DNA of 64,000 bases, from contig NC_011365.1 of assembly GCF_000021325.1 (NCBI RefSeq), forward strand, positions 3,004,001-3,068,000, given 5' to 3'. The position numbers and the translations under genes are program-made. The notes under the pieces were generated by a model. It saw nothing but the letters and a program-made list of their open reading frames with translations, ran no database searches and had not been told where the DNA came from. This document shows positions 53,374 through 60,837 of this stretch, one piece after another (within the stretch, counting starts at the first letter, position 1; every line of letters starts with the position of its first letter). The stretch comes from Gluconacetobacter diazotrophicus PA1 5 (GTDB lineage Bacteria > Pseudomonadota > Alphaproteobacteria > Acetobacterales > Acetobacteraceae).

Positions 53374-54434
53374 TGGCACGCCGCGACGTTTCCGAACTGG
53401 CCGATCGTCTCGCGCGCGACGCCGAGACGGTCTGCCGCCACTATCTTTCCGCCGGACGACGGGAAGGCCGCTACTGGCTGGTGGGCGATGTCCGCAATAC
53501 GCCCGGCCGCTCGATGTTCGTGCGGCTCAAGGACTCCGCGAAGGGACCAGCCGGCAAATGGACCGACGCTGCCACTGGCGAGCATGGCGATCTGCTCGAC
53601 GTGATCCGGGAGAGCTGCGGACTGATCGACTTCAAAGACGTCGCCGACGAGGCCCGATCCTTCCTCAGCATGCCGCATCCAGAGCCGGAGCCCGAGGAGA
53701 GCCGTTCGCGACCTCCGAGATCCAGCGCACCGGCCGGATCGCCCGAGGCGTCTCGCCGTCTCTTCGCGATGGCGCAGCCGATCGAACGCACTCTCGTAGA
53801 AACGTATTTGCGTAATCGCGGCATTACGGCTTTGCACGGAACCGGAAGCCTGCGCTTCCACCCACGCTGTTACTACCGGCCCGACGAGCATAGCCCGACC
53901 GAAACCTGGCCGGCGATGATCGCTTCCGTGACCGACCTCTCCGGCCATCTGACCGGCGCGCATCGCACCTGGCTCGATCCCCGCGGCTTCACCGAGGCAA
54001 CGCTCGGCAAGGCGCCGATCGACACGCCGAGACGGGCGATGGGCGACCTTCTCGGTCACGCCGTTCGTTTTGGCGTAGCGGGCGAGGTGATGGCGGCCGG
54101 CGAGGGCATCGAGACGATGCTGTCGCTCCGCTGTGTCTTGCCGTCCATGCCGATGGTCGCGGCGCTCTCGGCGGCGCATCTCTCGGCCATCCTATTCCCG
54201 GACACGTTGCGGCGGCTCTATATCGCCCGCGACGACGATCCTGCCGGTGATGGCGCAATGGCGACCCTTATCGACCGGGCGCAGGAGGCCGGGATCGAGG
54301 CGATTGTGATCTCACCACGGCTTGGCGACTTCAACGAGGACATCCGATTGCTTGGGATCGATGCGCTTCGGGCAGCAAGCCGGGTGCAGATCGCGGCGCA
54401 GGACGTCGCCCGCTTCATGGAGCTGGCGGCATAG
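53373..54434 (+). CDS. Toprim-domain protein (primase-like)
   Basis: 353 residues; its ATG overlaps the helicase stop (TGATG). The N-terminus (about 1-100) is the DUF7146-type zinc-free primase region (YWLVGDVRNTPGRSMFVRL). The C-terminal Toprim domain has the Glu in MAAGEGIETMLSL (about 245) and the D-x-D in LYIARDDDPAGDGA (about 285), which coordinate metal for phosphotransfer. It likely primes complementary-strand synthesis after transfer, coupled with the preceding helicase. Confidence 0.85.
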   Translation: MARRDVSELADRLARDAETVCRHYLSAGRREGRYWLVGDVRNTPGRSMFVRLKDSAKGPAGKWTDAATGEHGDLLDVIRESCGLIDFKDVADEARSFLSMPHPEPEPEESRSRPPRSSAPAGSPEASRRLFAMAQPIERTLVETYLRNRGITALHGTGSLRFHPRCYYRPDEHSPTETWPAMIASVTDLSGHLTGAHRTWLDPRGFTEATLGKAPIDTPRRAMGDLLGHAVRFGVAGEVMAAGEGIETMLSLRCVLPSMPMVAALSAAHLSAILFPDTLRRLYIARDDDPAGDGAMATLIDRAQEAGIEAIVISPRLGDFNEDIRLLGIDALRAASRVQIAAQDVARFMELAA

Positions 54435-54762
54435 CCGGAACGGGTGATGGGCGGCGCGGCAGCGCCGTCGCAGGACAGCCGGCGGTCACGCTTCCCCTGA
54501 TGCCGGAGAGGACCGCCCCCACTGCCTTCTGAGAGGGCGATCGGGCGGCAAGCGGCCCGGACCGGCAATAGCTGCGGCCAACGATTTTCCGGCGCGGCCC
54601 AAAGGGGCCGCTTTCCATCGCGAAGCAAAATCGCCGGCCTTCGCCATCCTCCGCTGCCGCTACGGCCCTCCGCTGCGCTGCGGGTGCAGGTCCGGACCGC
54701 CCGCCGCCTTCGTCGCCATGAAGCCCGCGATGGGCGCGGTCGATCCGACAAGGAAGCCTGCG
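54435..54762. other. Intergenic region with a recurring GC-rich block
   Basis: No gene is supported. The stretch around 54620-54690 (ATCGCGAAGCAAA, then GCCATCCTCCGCTGCCGCT and CGGGTGC) is similar to one at about 57695-57755, also ahead of an ICE gene. A short palindrome-like GGCGGCGCGGCAGCGCCGTC lies just after the Toprim stop. Confidence 0.5.
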
Positions 54763-55692
54763 ATGACCCCCGACCACGACGACGTTTTTGAGCCGCACCA
54801 CAGTTCATCCCCGACCGATCACGTCCTCCACGAACTTCAGCTCTATGGCTACCGTCCCTTCCAAGATGAACCCGACCCCCGGCCACTCCCCGAAGCGCAG
54901 ATCCTCGCCGGCGGCATCTCCGACATCTTCGACGCCTTGGTGGTGGCGCTGTCCGACACTCGACTTGAGCCCGACCTTGAAGACCTGCTCTGGTCGACGG
55001 TGAACATCTTCCACCGCGCCATCGACCGGATCGAACGCGAACTCGACGACAACGAGCTGGGCCAGCAGCGCTCGCAGCGGGAACAGGACGGCAGCGAGGT
55101 CAAATCCGTCGAGCTGGAGCGACTGACCGCGGAAGGCCAGACACTGATCGAGCGCCGCGACGCCTTCGAACTGATGCGCGACCAGGCCGCCGACCACTTC
55201 GAGCGGCACACCCACTCAGCCTGGCGGCCGCGCAACGGATCGAAGGTCAACCATCGCAATCTGACCTCGGCGATGATCGACAGCCGGGATTTCCTGGCAG
55301 CGAAGAAACGCGCCGCCAACCAGGTGCTCCTGCCCGCAGGCCCGAAGGTGGCACTGACCGGCGGTCTCGACTTCAACGATCACCGGCTGATCTGGGCCAA
55401 GCTCGATCAGGTCCACACCAAGCACCCCGACATGGTGCTGCTCCACGGCGGATCGCCCAAGGGCGCCGAGCTGATCGCCGCCAAATGGGCCGACAACCGC
55501 AAGGTCCCACAGATCGCTTTCAAGCCCGACTGGACGAAGCACGCCAAGGCTGCGCCGTTCAAGCGCAACGATGCGATGGTGGAGACGCTGCCGATTGGGG
55601 TGATGCACTTCCCAGGCACCGGCATCCAGGACAACCTCGCCGACAAGGCCAAGAAGCTCGGCATCCCGGTTTGGAAGTTCGGCGGCGCGTAA
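54763..55692 (+). CDS. DUF2493 (DprA/SLOG-like fold) protein
   Basis: 309 residues from the ATG at 54763. The N-terminal half is helical (LHELQLYGYRPF, a coiled region with ELDDNELGQQRSQREQ). The C-terminal ~110 residues are the DUF2493 Rossmann-like domain: KVALTGGLDFNDHRLIWAKL, MVLLHGGSPKGAELIAAKWA and KKLGIPVWKFGG. SLOG-related domains bind nucleotides or nucleic acid. It is a standard ICE backbone gene of unknown role. Confidence 0.85.
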   Translation: MTPDHDDVFEPHHSSSPTDHVLHELQLYGYRPFQDEPDPRPLPEAQILAGGISDIFDALVVALSDTRLEPDLEDLLWSTVNIFHRAIDRIERELDDNELGQQRSQREQDGSEVKSVELERLTAEGQTLIERRDAFELMRDQAADHFERHTHSAWRPRNGSKVNHRNLTSAMIDSRDFLAAKKRAANQVLLPAGPKVALTGGLDFNDHRLIWAKLDQVHTKHPDMVLLHGGSPKGAELIAAKWADNRKVPQIAFKPDWTKHAKAAPFKRNDAMVETLPIGVMHFPGTGIQDNLADKAKKLGIPVWKFGGA

Positions 55693-55838
55693 GCGCCGCC
55701 CTTACTCCTTCAGGCCAGCACGCTATCCGAAGATTAGATCGGCCGCCTGACAAGCATGCGATCTTGGCGACGATCGGTGCATCCGGCGGGATCGAATCTC
55801 CCGACCACTTGGAGTTCGCCGCCGCAAGATCTGGCTTC

Positions 55839-56210
55839 TCACTCGCCGGCGGCAACCAATCCATCGAGGTAGCGGCCCACAATCTTTGCGGCCGCAGTCA
55901 ATTCCTCCGCCCGGTCATGGTGGCCCGCCGCGCGATATTCCTCGGCAGCCGCTAAGCAAACAGTGCTCTCGCTTTCCAGCAATCGACGCAGGTCTTCGGC
56001 CCCCAGGTCCCGCCGTGGCACCTCGACCGAAGGATCGCCGAAGGCTCGGACGACATAAGTCTCGTGCAAACTGCCCACCGGCACGGCCTGCGCATCGTCG
56101 ATCGCGGCGATCAGGCCACGCAGCACCTTGACCTCTGCCAAACACCGGCCACGCATGGCCGCTGTCAGGTCCACCCGTAACCGCGCCGTCAGTTCTTGCA
56201 GATCGCTCAT
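55839..56210 (-). CDS. GatB/YqeY-like helical protein
   Basis: 123 residues. The N-terminus TARLRVDLTAAMRGRCLAEV followed by VLRGLIAAIDDAQAVPV matches the YqeY/GatB-tail pattern, but the protein is shorter than YqeY (about 150). These domains bind tRNA in amidotransferases; a free copy on an ICE has unknown use. It is antisense to its neighbours. The 258 bp after its start (56211-56469) hold no clear gene. Confidence 0.65.
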   Translation of the reverse strand: MSDLQELTARLRVDLTAAMRGRCLAEVKVLRGLIAAIDDAQAVPVGSLHETYVVRAFGDPSVEVPRRDLGAEDLRRLLESESTVCLAAAEEYRAAGHHDRAEELTAAAKIVGRYLDGLVAAGE

Positions 56211-56469
56211 TACGGAATCTTAGCCGGACATGACCTGCTCCGGCCGGAGACGTGACCTTCCCGCCCCAGCGGCGAGTGCCACCCCGCGTCTATCAGCGCT
56301 GATCCTTGGTCCGGCCGAGGGCCTGACGCCATCAACCCGTAAAGGGTCGGCTTACGCGAAGCGTGCCGCCGCTGCGTCTTCGCCTGCGCGGTGATTGCAG
56401 CCCTCGGCCGAACACATCGGGCGCCTGTCGCGCGGGGATGGCCCCCGCCTCAGCACAGGAGTCGGATCA

Positions 56470-56637
56470 ATGTCTCAGTCCCTCGCTTTCGCCAACGCCT
56501 GGAACCTCGCCAAGACCCTGATGGTCTGCATCGTCATCTTCCGGACCGACATGGGCGGATATGGAGTGATGCCTTCGGCCGAGTATGACGGTGATCCCGC
56601 AGCCATCGTCCATGAATACGACCCCTTCTCATGGTGA
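56470..56637 (+). CDS. Hypothetical 55-residue ICE protein
   Basis: From the ATG at 56470 (GGAGTCGG upstream): SQSLAFANAWNLAKTLMVCI, then a short acidic, aromatic end (HEYDPFSW). The frame extends upstream to 56395, but homologous-looking sequence starts at the second ATG. No known domain; small genes of this type recur in ICE backbones. Confidence 0.55.
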   Translation: MSQSLAFANAWNLAKTLMVCIVIFRTDMGGYGVMPSAEYDGDPAAIVHEYDPFSW

Positions 56638-56785
56638 CGGCGCGTCATAAGCCCCTGGCGGCGCAGCGAAAGTTCCCTCGGATTTCCGCTCCCAGCCGTG
56701 CCACGTTTCGGCTATACTTTGCGGTGCGCCGTGGTGGTGGTGGAAGGCGCGACCGTCAGACCTTCATCTTACGGAGTACACCGCC

Positions 56786-57226
56786 ATGATCATCTTTGGA
56801 CCTCTGCTTGTCCTCGTCGGCATCGGCTTCTTCTGCTGGCTGCTGTTCACCCTTGCTGTCTTCGCGCTGCCATTCTTCGTCGGTCTCACGGTCGGCATCT
56901 GGGCCTTCCACACCGGCGCCGGCGTGCTCGGGGGAATTCTTGTCGGCATCGTTGCTGGCGGCGCGACCTTCGGCATCGGCCAATTCGCCCTGGGCTTTAT
57001 CCCCTGGACCTGGCTCAGGCTGCTGATCATCCTGCTCTTCGTCGCGCCCGCCACCGTTGCCGGATACAGCGCCACCCACGGCATTGCCCAGATGGCCATG
57101 CCGTCAACGACGTGGCAGATGATCTTTTCGGTGATAGGCGCCATCGCGGTCAGCGTCACGGCGTTCGTCCGCTTCGCAGGGATGACCGCGCCCGGACCAG
57201 CCGGACAAGGCATGGTACGCGGCTGA
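56786..57226 (+). CDS. Hypothetical membrane protein
   Basis: 146 residues with four or five transmembrane segments (LLVLVGIGFFCWLLFTLAVF; GGILVGIVAGGATFGIGQFA; LLIILLFVAPATVAGY; MIFSVIGAIAVSVTAFV). Gly-rich helices suggest tight packing. No family is recognised. It is probably part of the ICE backbone rather than the mating channel. Confidence 0.65.
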   Translation: MIIFGPLLVLVGIGFFCWLLFTLAVFALPFFVGLTVGIWAFHTGAGVLGGILVGIVAGGATFGIGQFALGFIPWTWLRLLIILLFVAPATVAGYSATHGIAQMAMPSTTWQMIFSVIGAIAVSVTAFVRFAGMTAPGPAGQGMVRG

Positions 57227-57837
57227 CGCTACCGGGGAAACGGACCGAGGGCGCGACCAAGCCTCGCCGCAACCACGCGATCCTCGTCATCGGAGATGCA
57301 GTGTCGATGGGGGTGAACCTCGGACGACCACGTCTCGAATCCATCGCAACACGGCTCTCGTTGGGGCGATGAAAGGCCCAGCCGCGAAGCCCGACGCCAC
57401 GGCTCGATCAATACCGGGGCGGCCGGGACGTTCTCGCGAGCATCGGGGCACGGCGAAGCTTGGTTGGTCTTGTTCGCAAGGACGGGCTCGGTTCGCCGCA
57501 ACGTCTGAGCAGGTCTTTCAAGGCGTCTCGAGTGCCGCCACGTTCTCCTTGATGTCAGCTCTGTTCGGACCGAGCGCACCAAACGGCCTCTTCGATGGAT
57601 GGATCTGGCCGAAGGCCGGCTAAAGCCTCGACCGCCTATGGCGCAATGGCGCCGATCGACTTTCTTCCCCTGCCGGCTGCGCCGTCATTCCTCGCGAAAC
57701 AACAAAGTCGCCTGGCTGCCATCCTCCGCTGGCGCTGCGGCCCGCAAGCGGGTGCGCCGTCGATCGCCTCCGGCCTGTCGATCACCATCGAGGCCGCATT
57801 GGCGCGGGCTCGGAAACAGAGATCAAGGAGAACTACC
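57227..57837. other. Non-coding stretch in the ICE
   Basis: 611 bp without a convincing gene; short frames at 57369-57623 and on the minus strand lack ribosome sites and domains. It contains the second copy of the GC-rich block (CTCGCGAAACAACAAAG and GCCATCCTCCGCTGGCGCT, about 57693-57738) also seen before the DUF2493 gene. Confidence 0.5.
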
Positions 57838-58164
57838 ATGGCGACCATCGGCACCTTCAAGAAGACCAGCTCGAACGAGTTCAACGGCGAAATCGTCACC
57901 CTCTCGGTGCAGGCCAAGAACGTCCGCATCGTCCCCGAAGCCACCCGCTCGGGCGAGAACGCCCCCAGCCACCGGGTCTATGTCGGCCGCGTCGAGATCG
58001 GCGCCGCCTGGGCCAAGCGCTCCAACGAGGGCCGCGACTATCTGGGCCTCAAGCTGGACGATCCGAGCTTCACCGCCCCGATCTTCGCCAACCTCTTCGA
58101 CGACGAGGACGGTGAGGGCTACAGCCTGATCTGGTCCCGACCCAACGGTCGCCGCGGCGACTGA
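57838..58164 (+). CDS. DUF736 family protein
   Basis: 108 residues from the ATG at 57838 (AGGAG 8 bp upstream). It reads MATIGTFKKTSSNEFNGEIV, VGRVEIGAAWAKRSNEGRDY and LGLKLDDPSF, the DUF736 beta-barrel pattern. These small proteins always accompany conjugative elements and may bind single-stranded DNA. A second DUF736 gene starts at 63932. Confidence 0.9.
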   Translation: MATIGTFKKTSSNEFNGEIVTLSVQAKNVRIVPEATRSGENAPSHRVYVGRVEIGAAWAKRSNEGRDYLGLKLDDPSFTAPIFANLFDDEDGEGYSLIWSRPNGRRGD

Positions 58165-58172
58165 ACCGCTCA

Positions 58173-58203
58173 ATGCCCCGTCCGGCTAGTCCGGGCGGGG
58201 CAT
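58173..58203 (+). terminator. Terminator-like hairpin after DUF736 gene
   Basis: ATGCCCCGTCCGG pairs with CCGGGCGGGGCAT (one G-U) around a 5-nt loop, 8 bp after the stop. No long U-run follows, so efficiency is uncertain. Confidence 0.65.
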
Positions 58204-58260
58204 GCTCTTGGCTCCATAACGGCCGCCCACGTAAGTTCGGAGTTCTCGCGGCGACGCAAA

Positions 58261-58479
58261 TCAACTGCCGTCCTCCGGCGACACCAGTTCGACATGGCTG
58301 ACGCCCAGCGCCTGGGCCAACTCATAAAGCGTGATGACGGTCGGGTTTCTCCGGCCTCGCTCCAGGCTGCTGAGATACTGTTGGCTGAAACCGGAGCGCG
58401 CTTCGACTTCCTCCTGCGTCAGGCCCTTCTCCCGACGCAGGCGGGCGAAGTTCCTTCCGACCAGTTTGCGCATATCCAT
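58261..58479 (-). CDS. XRE-family HTH regulator
   Basis: 72 residues: RNFARLRREKGLTQEEVEAR then SGFSQQYLSSLERGRRNPTV, a complete Cro/CI HTH with almost nothing else. It probably represses its own promoter; an inverted repeat ACATACT...AGTATGT lies 20 bp upstream of its start. Its relation to the ICE switch genes next door is unknown. Confidence 0.9.
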   Translation of the reverse strand: MDMRKLVGRNFARLRREKGLTQEEVEARSGFSQQYLSSLERGRRNPTVITLYELAQALGVSHVELVSPEDGS

Positions 58480-58499
58480 GCGCCGCAGGATCGTGATTT

Positions 58500-58530
58500 A
58501 CATACTTTAAGTTTATCAACTATAGTATGT
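58500..58530. promoter_or_regulatory. Operator-like inverted repeat
   Basis: ACATACT (58500-58506) and AGTATGT (58524-58530) form a perfect 7-bp inverted repeat in an AT-rich stretch 20 bp upstream of the XRE gene at 58261-58479. It is a likely autoregulatory site. TTGATA inside it, on the minus strand, could be a -35 box. Confidence 0.6.
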
Positions 58531-58715
58531 AATCGGGCTTGCAAGGTATGTGCAGCGCTGTCTTGAAGAAACGGAATCCCCGTCGAAGGCATGGACCGAT
58601 TATGCGGCCACCAATCGCGGCAACGTCGATATACTGGAGAACCTCCCCGCTAGGCTCGCCGCTGGCTCCGTTCCATCCGCCCGGGAGTCGGCCTGACGCT
58701 TGGAAGGCAAGCCGG

Positions 58716-58946
58716 TTAAGCGTCACCTGCCTTTGGCGGCGTCCGCTGAAGCAGGTCGGTCGCTTCGACGCTGAGCGCCACGGCGATCCTGTCCAGGACG
58801 TCGATGCTCACGCCGTAGACGCAGCGTTCCAGCGCGCTGACATAGGTGCGATCGATTTCGGCTTTATGCGCAAGCTCCTCCTGCGACAGGCCGCGTTGCT
58901 GTCGGTAAATGCGCAGATTACGGGCGAGCACCTCTCGGATATCCAT
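58716..58946 (-). CDS. QseC-like XRE controller of ICE transfer
   Basis: 76 residues: NLRIYRQQRGLSQEELAHKA then EIDRTYVSALERCVYGVSID, a Cro/CI HTH. It is divergent from the DUF2285 gene at 59159, with a palindromic operator between them. In ICEMlSymR7A the QseC repressor and the QseM antiactivator have exactly this size and layout, so the same role is proposed: deciding whether the antiactivator is made. Confidence 0.75.
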   Translation of the reverse strand: MDIREVLARNLRIYRQQRGLSQEELAHKAEIDRTYVSALERCVYGVSIDVLDRIAVALSVEATDLLQRTPPKAGDA

Positions 58947-58964
58947 ATAGCCGAGAGCGCCGCA

Positions 58965-58999
58965 TTGTCGAGTATTTCACCACGGAGTATTCTCGACAA
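58965..58999. promoter_or_regulatory. Operator in the qseC/qseM-like divergent region
   Basis: TTGTCGAG (58965-58972) and CTCGACAA (58992-58999) are exact inverted 8-mers; GAGTATT occurs twice between and beside them. They stand 19 bp upstream of the HTH gene start and face the antiactivator gene, as expected for a QseC-type operator. Confidence 0.65.
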
Positions 59000-59158
59000 A
59001 GCGCAGGCGCTGGCTCTGTCTTGGGTCAAGCCAGAGGTCGCTCGCCGGCGCCTGCGACCCGCGTGATGCAACCTATGCATCACCTACGAAGTGGAACTGG
59101 CGCTATGGTGCAGTAAATAGCGCATGAATGCTTCTGCTAAACTTTCTGGAGGCGCGAG

Positions 59159-59422
59159 ATGAGCGTGCCGGCATTCGAAGATCGCCCGCCCGTGACCGAG
59201 CGGGTGAACGCTTACGACGAGCGACACCTCGTCACCTATATCCGCCTGCTCGACGCCGATGCGGAAGGCGCCGATTGGCGCGAAGCCGTCTCCGTCATCT
59301 TTGGCCTTGATCCCGATCGCGAACCCTACCGGGCGAAAATTGTCCACGACAGCCACCTGGCCCGCGCCCGCTGGATGACCGAAGCCGGCTATCGGCACTT
59401 GCTGGAACCACGGATGCAGTAG
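59159..59422 (+). CDS. QseM-like antiactivator (DUF2285)
   Basis: 87 residues from the ATG at 59159 with GGAGG 6 bp upstream: PAFEDRPPVTERVNAYDERH, then LRLLDADAEGADWREAVSV and SHLARARWMTEAGYRHLL, a short DUF2285 domain. By family knowledge QseM binds and blocks TraR and the excision activator FseA. The 250 bp between it and the divergent HTH gene form the control region. Name by analogy only. Confidence 0.75.
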   Translation: MSVPAFEDRPPVTERVNAYDERHLVTYIRLLDADAEGADWREAVSVIFGLDPDREPYRAKIVHDSHLARARWMTEAGYRHLLEPRMQ

Positions 59423-59575
59423 GGCTCGGAGCGCGAGCGGTGTACCAGAACGGTCCACCCCGCCAGGCGAATTGTAGCCGCACGCGATGCAACCTTAAGG
59501 TCTAGGCACAAACGGGAATCTCGCGATCGTGGTGCTTTCCCCTCTACGATCGAGGGGCCAGTCAGGGAGGCACCT

Positions 59576-60362
59576 ATGCCCATATCCGACTGGCGGTCGC
59601 CCGAGACGATCGAACAACTGAACCGTCTCGACCGCCCCGGCTTCGCCGCTGAACTTCTCCGCCGAAACAGCGCTTATCGCCGCGACTATGCCCGTACCTT
59701 GCGTCGGATCGAACGGGGCGCCGTCGATCCGGACCAGGCGCGATCGAACCTTGCCCGCCGATGGGGGTTGCGCTTTTGCCTACGACCCTGACCGCTCCGC
59801 CGTCCACCAACCCGTATTTTGGCTCCCGGAACATTCCCCCGGCACGCTGATCCTGGCGCCGGCGCGGGGTGGCATGAAGCGCCGCCCTCCATTCGACCTC
59901 GCGACTCTCGGGCCGATCCTGGCGGAGCGTGCAGATGCCGACGGACGCGAACTGATCATCCGCGACATATCGGGTGACGTGCATATCTGGTTGACGGACG
60001 AGACAGCCGCTGAACACCCCGCGGTCGTTGTGCCGCCCGATGGCGCACACCGCCTGCGCCTCGATCTCGCATCCCGCTTCATTCGCCGGCTGCTTGGCCA
60101 TCCCGTTGGTCTGTTGCCGCCAAAGCTGCGCCTCACCGATCTCCAGCGTCGGCATTACATGCACTTGCTGCATGCCGCAGATCTCTATGAAGAGGGCGGC
60201 GAACCACGCGATGTCGCATCCCACGTGCTCCGTTCCGAACAAGCCGCTCTGCCGGCGATCGAGTTCAAGGACACCGCTGCCCGAAAACGCGCCGACCGCC
60301 TGATCAAGGAAGCGGTCGCGATGGTCAGCCGTGAATATTTGAAGATTCTACGCGGCGGCTGA
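59576..60362 (+). CDS. FseA-like excision activator made by +1 frameshift
   Basis: The first frame (59576-59791) encodes DWRSPETIEQLNRLDRPGFA and ends RRWGLRFCLRP-stop. The second frame, offset +1, continues AYDPDRSAVHQPVFWLPEHS up to 60362 with a DUF2285 end (VGLLPPKLRLTDLQRRHYMH). Skipping one T at CGC-TTT-T-GCC (59771-59780) joins RWGLRF to AYDPDR and gives about 261 residues, the normal fused size. In ICEMlSymR7A the msi172-msi171 pair is fused by programmed +1 frameshifting into FseA, the activator of excision. A plain frameshift mutation is the alternative. Confidence 0.75.
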
Positions 60363-60454
60363 CGTTCGCCGATCTTCGCCTTTCCGCGCCGGTTCCGGAC
60401 GTTGCGCTTGCCTATCACACGCCGCCATACGCTGGCTCGCGCCTGAACATGGCA

Positions 60455-60494
60455 GGGGGTGGACACACCCCCGCGAAAATCTTTGTCCACCCCC
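60455..60494. promoter_or_regulatory. Inverted repeats upstream of the RdfS-like gene
   Basis: GGGGGTGGACA (60455-60465) has an exact inverse TGTCCACCCCC at 60484-60494. Its first seven bases can also pair with CACCCCC at 60466-60472. The two pairings exclude each other. The site lies 80 bp before the gene start and could be an activator site or an attenuator. Confidence 0.55.
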
Positions 60495-60574
60495 AACGCT
60501 CGTTTTCTTCGCCACCGTGACCTCGACATGCCGCGCTTTGGACGCGGCGCCCTCGACCGACACGGAGGCTCCCC

Positions 60575-60826
60575 ATGCTCGACAAGTCCGCGCAGCTCGC
60601 GACACGCTACGTCCGCACCCATGAGGCGGCGCGCCTCCTCGGCATCTCGCCGCGCACCCTGGAAAAGTACCGCTGCCACGGCAGCGGACCGACTTTCCGC
60701 AAACTCGGCGGCCGCGTCGTCTACGCCATCGGCGATCTCGAGGCCTGGGCCGACCAGGCGGCCTGCAGTTCGACGTCGGATCCCCGTTACGTCGAGGCCC
60801 GCGCCGCCGGCCACGCGCAGCGCTGA
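60575..60826 (+). CDS. RdfS-like excisionase/HTH protein
   Basis: 83 residues, GGAGG upstream of the ATG. RYVRTHEAARLLGISPRTLE, KYRCHGSGPTFRKLGGRVVY and YAIGDLEAWAD form a MerR-type winged HTH, as in recombination directionality factors. In ICEMlSymR7A RdfS, of similar size, stands at the head of the same gene series and both promotes excision and activates transfer genes. The gene is followed after 11 bp by repA. Confidence 0.75.
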   Translation: MLDKSAQLATRYVRTHEAARLLGISPRTLEKYRCHGSGPTFRKLGGRVVYAIGDLEAWADQAACSSTSDPRYVEARAAGHAQR

Positions 60827-60837
60827 GGCGATTTTTG

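Noticed and set aside
57369-57623. 84-codon forward frame in the ICE
   Set aside because: Low-complexity Arg/Ser/Gly translation without a ribosome site; it overlaps the recurring non-coding region.
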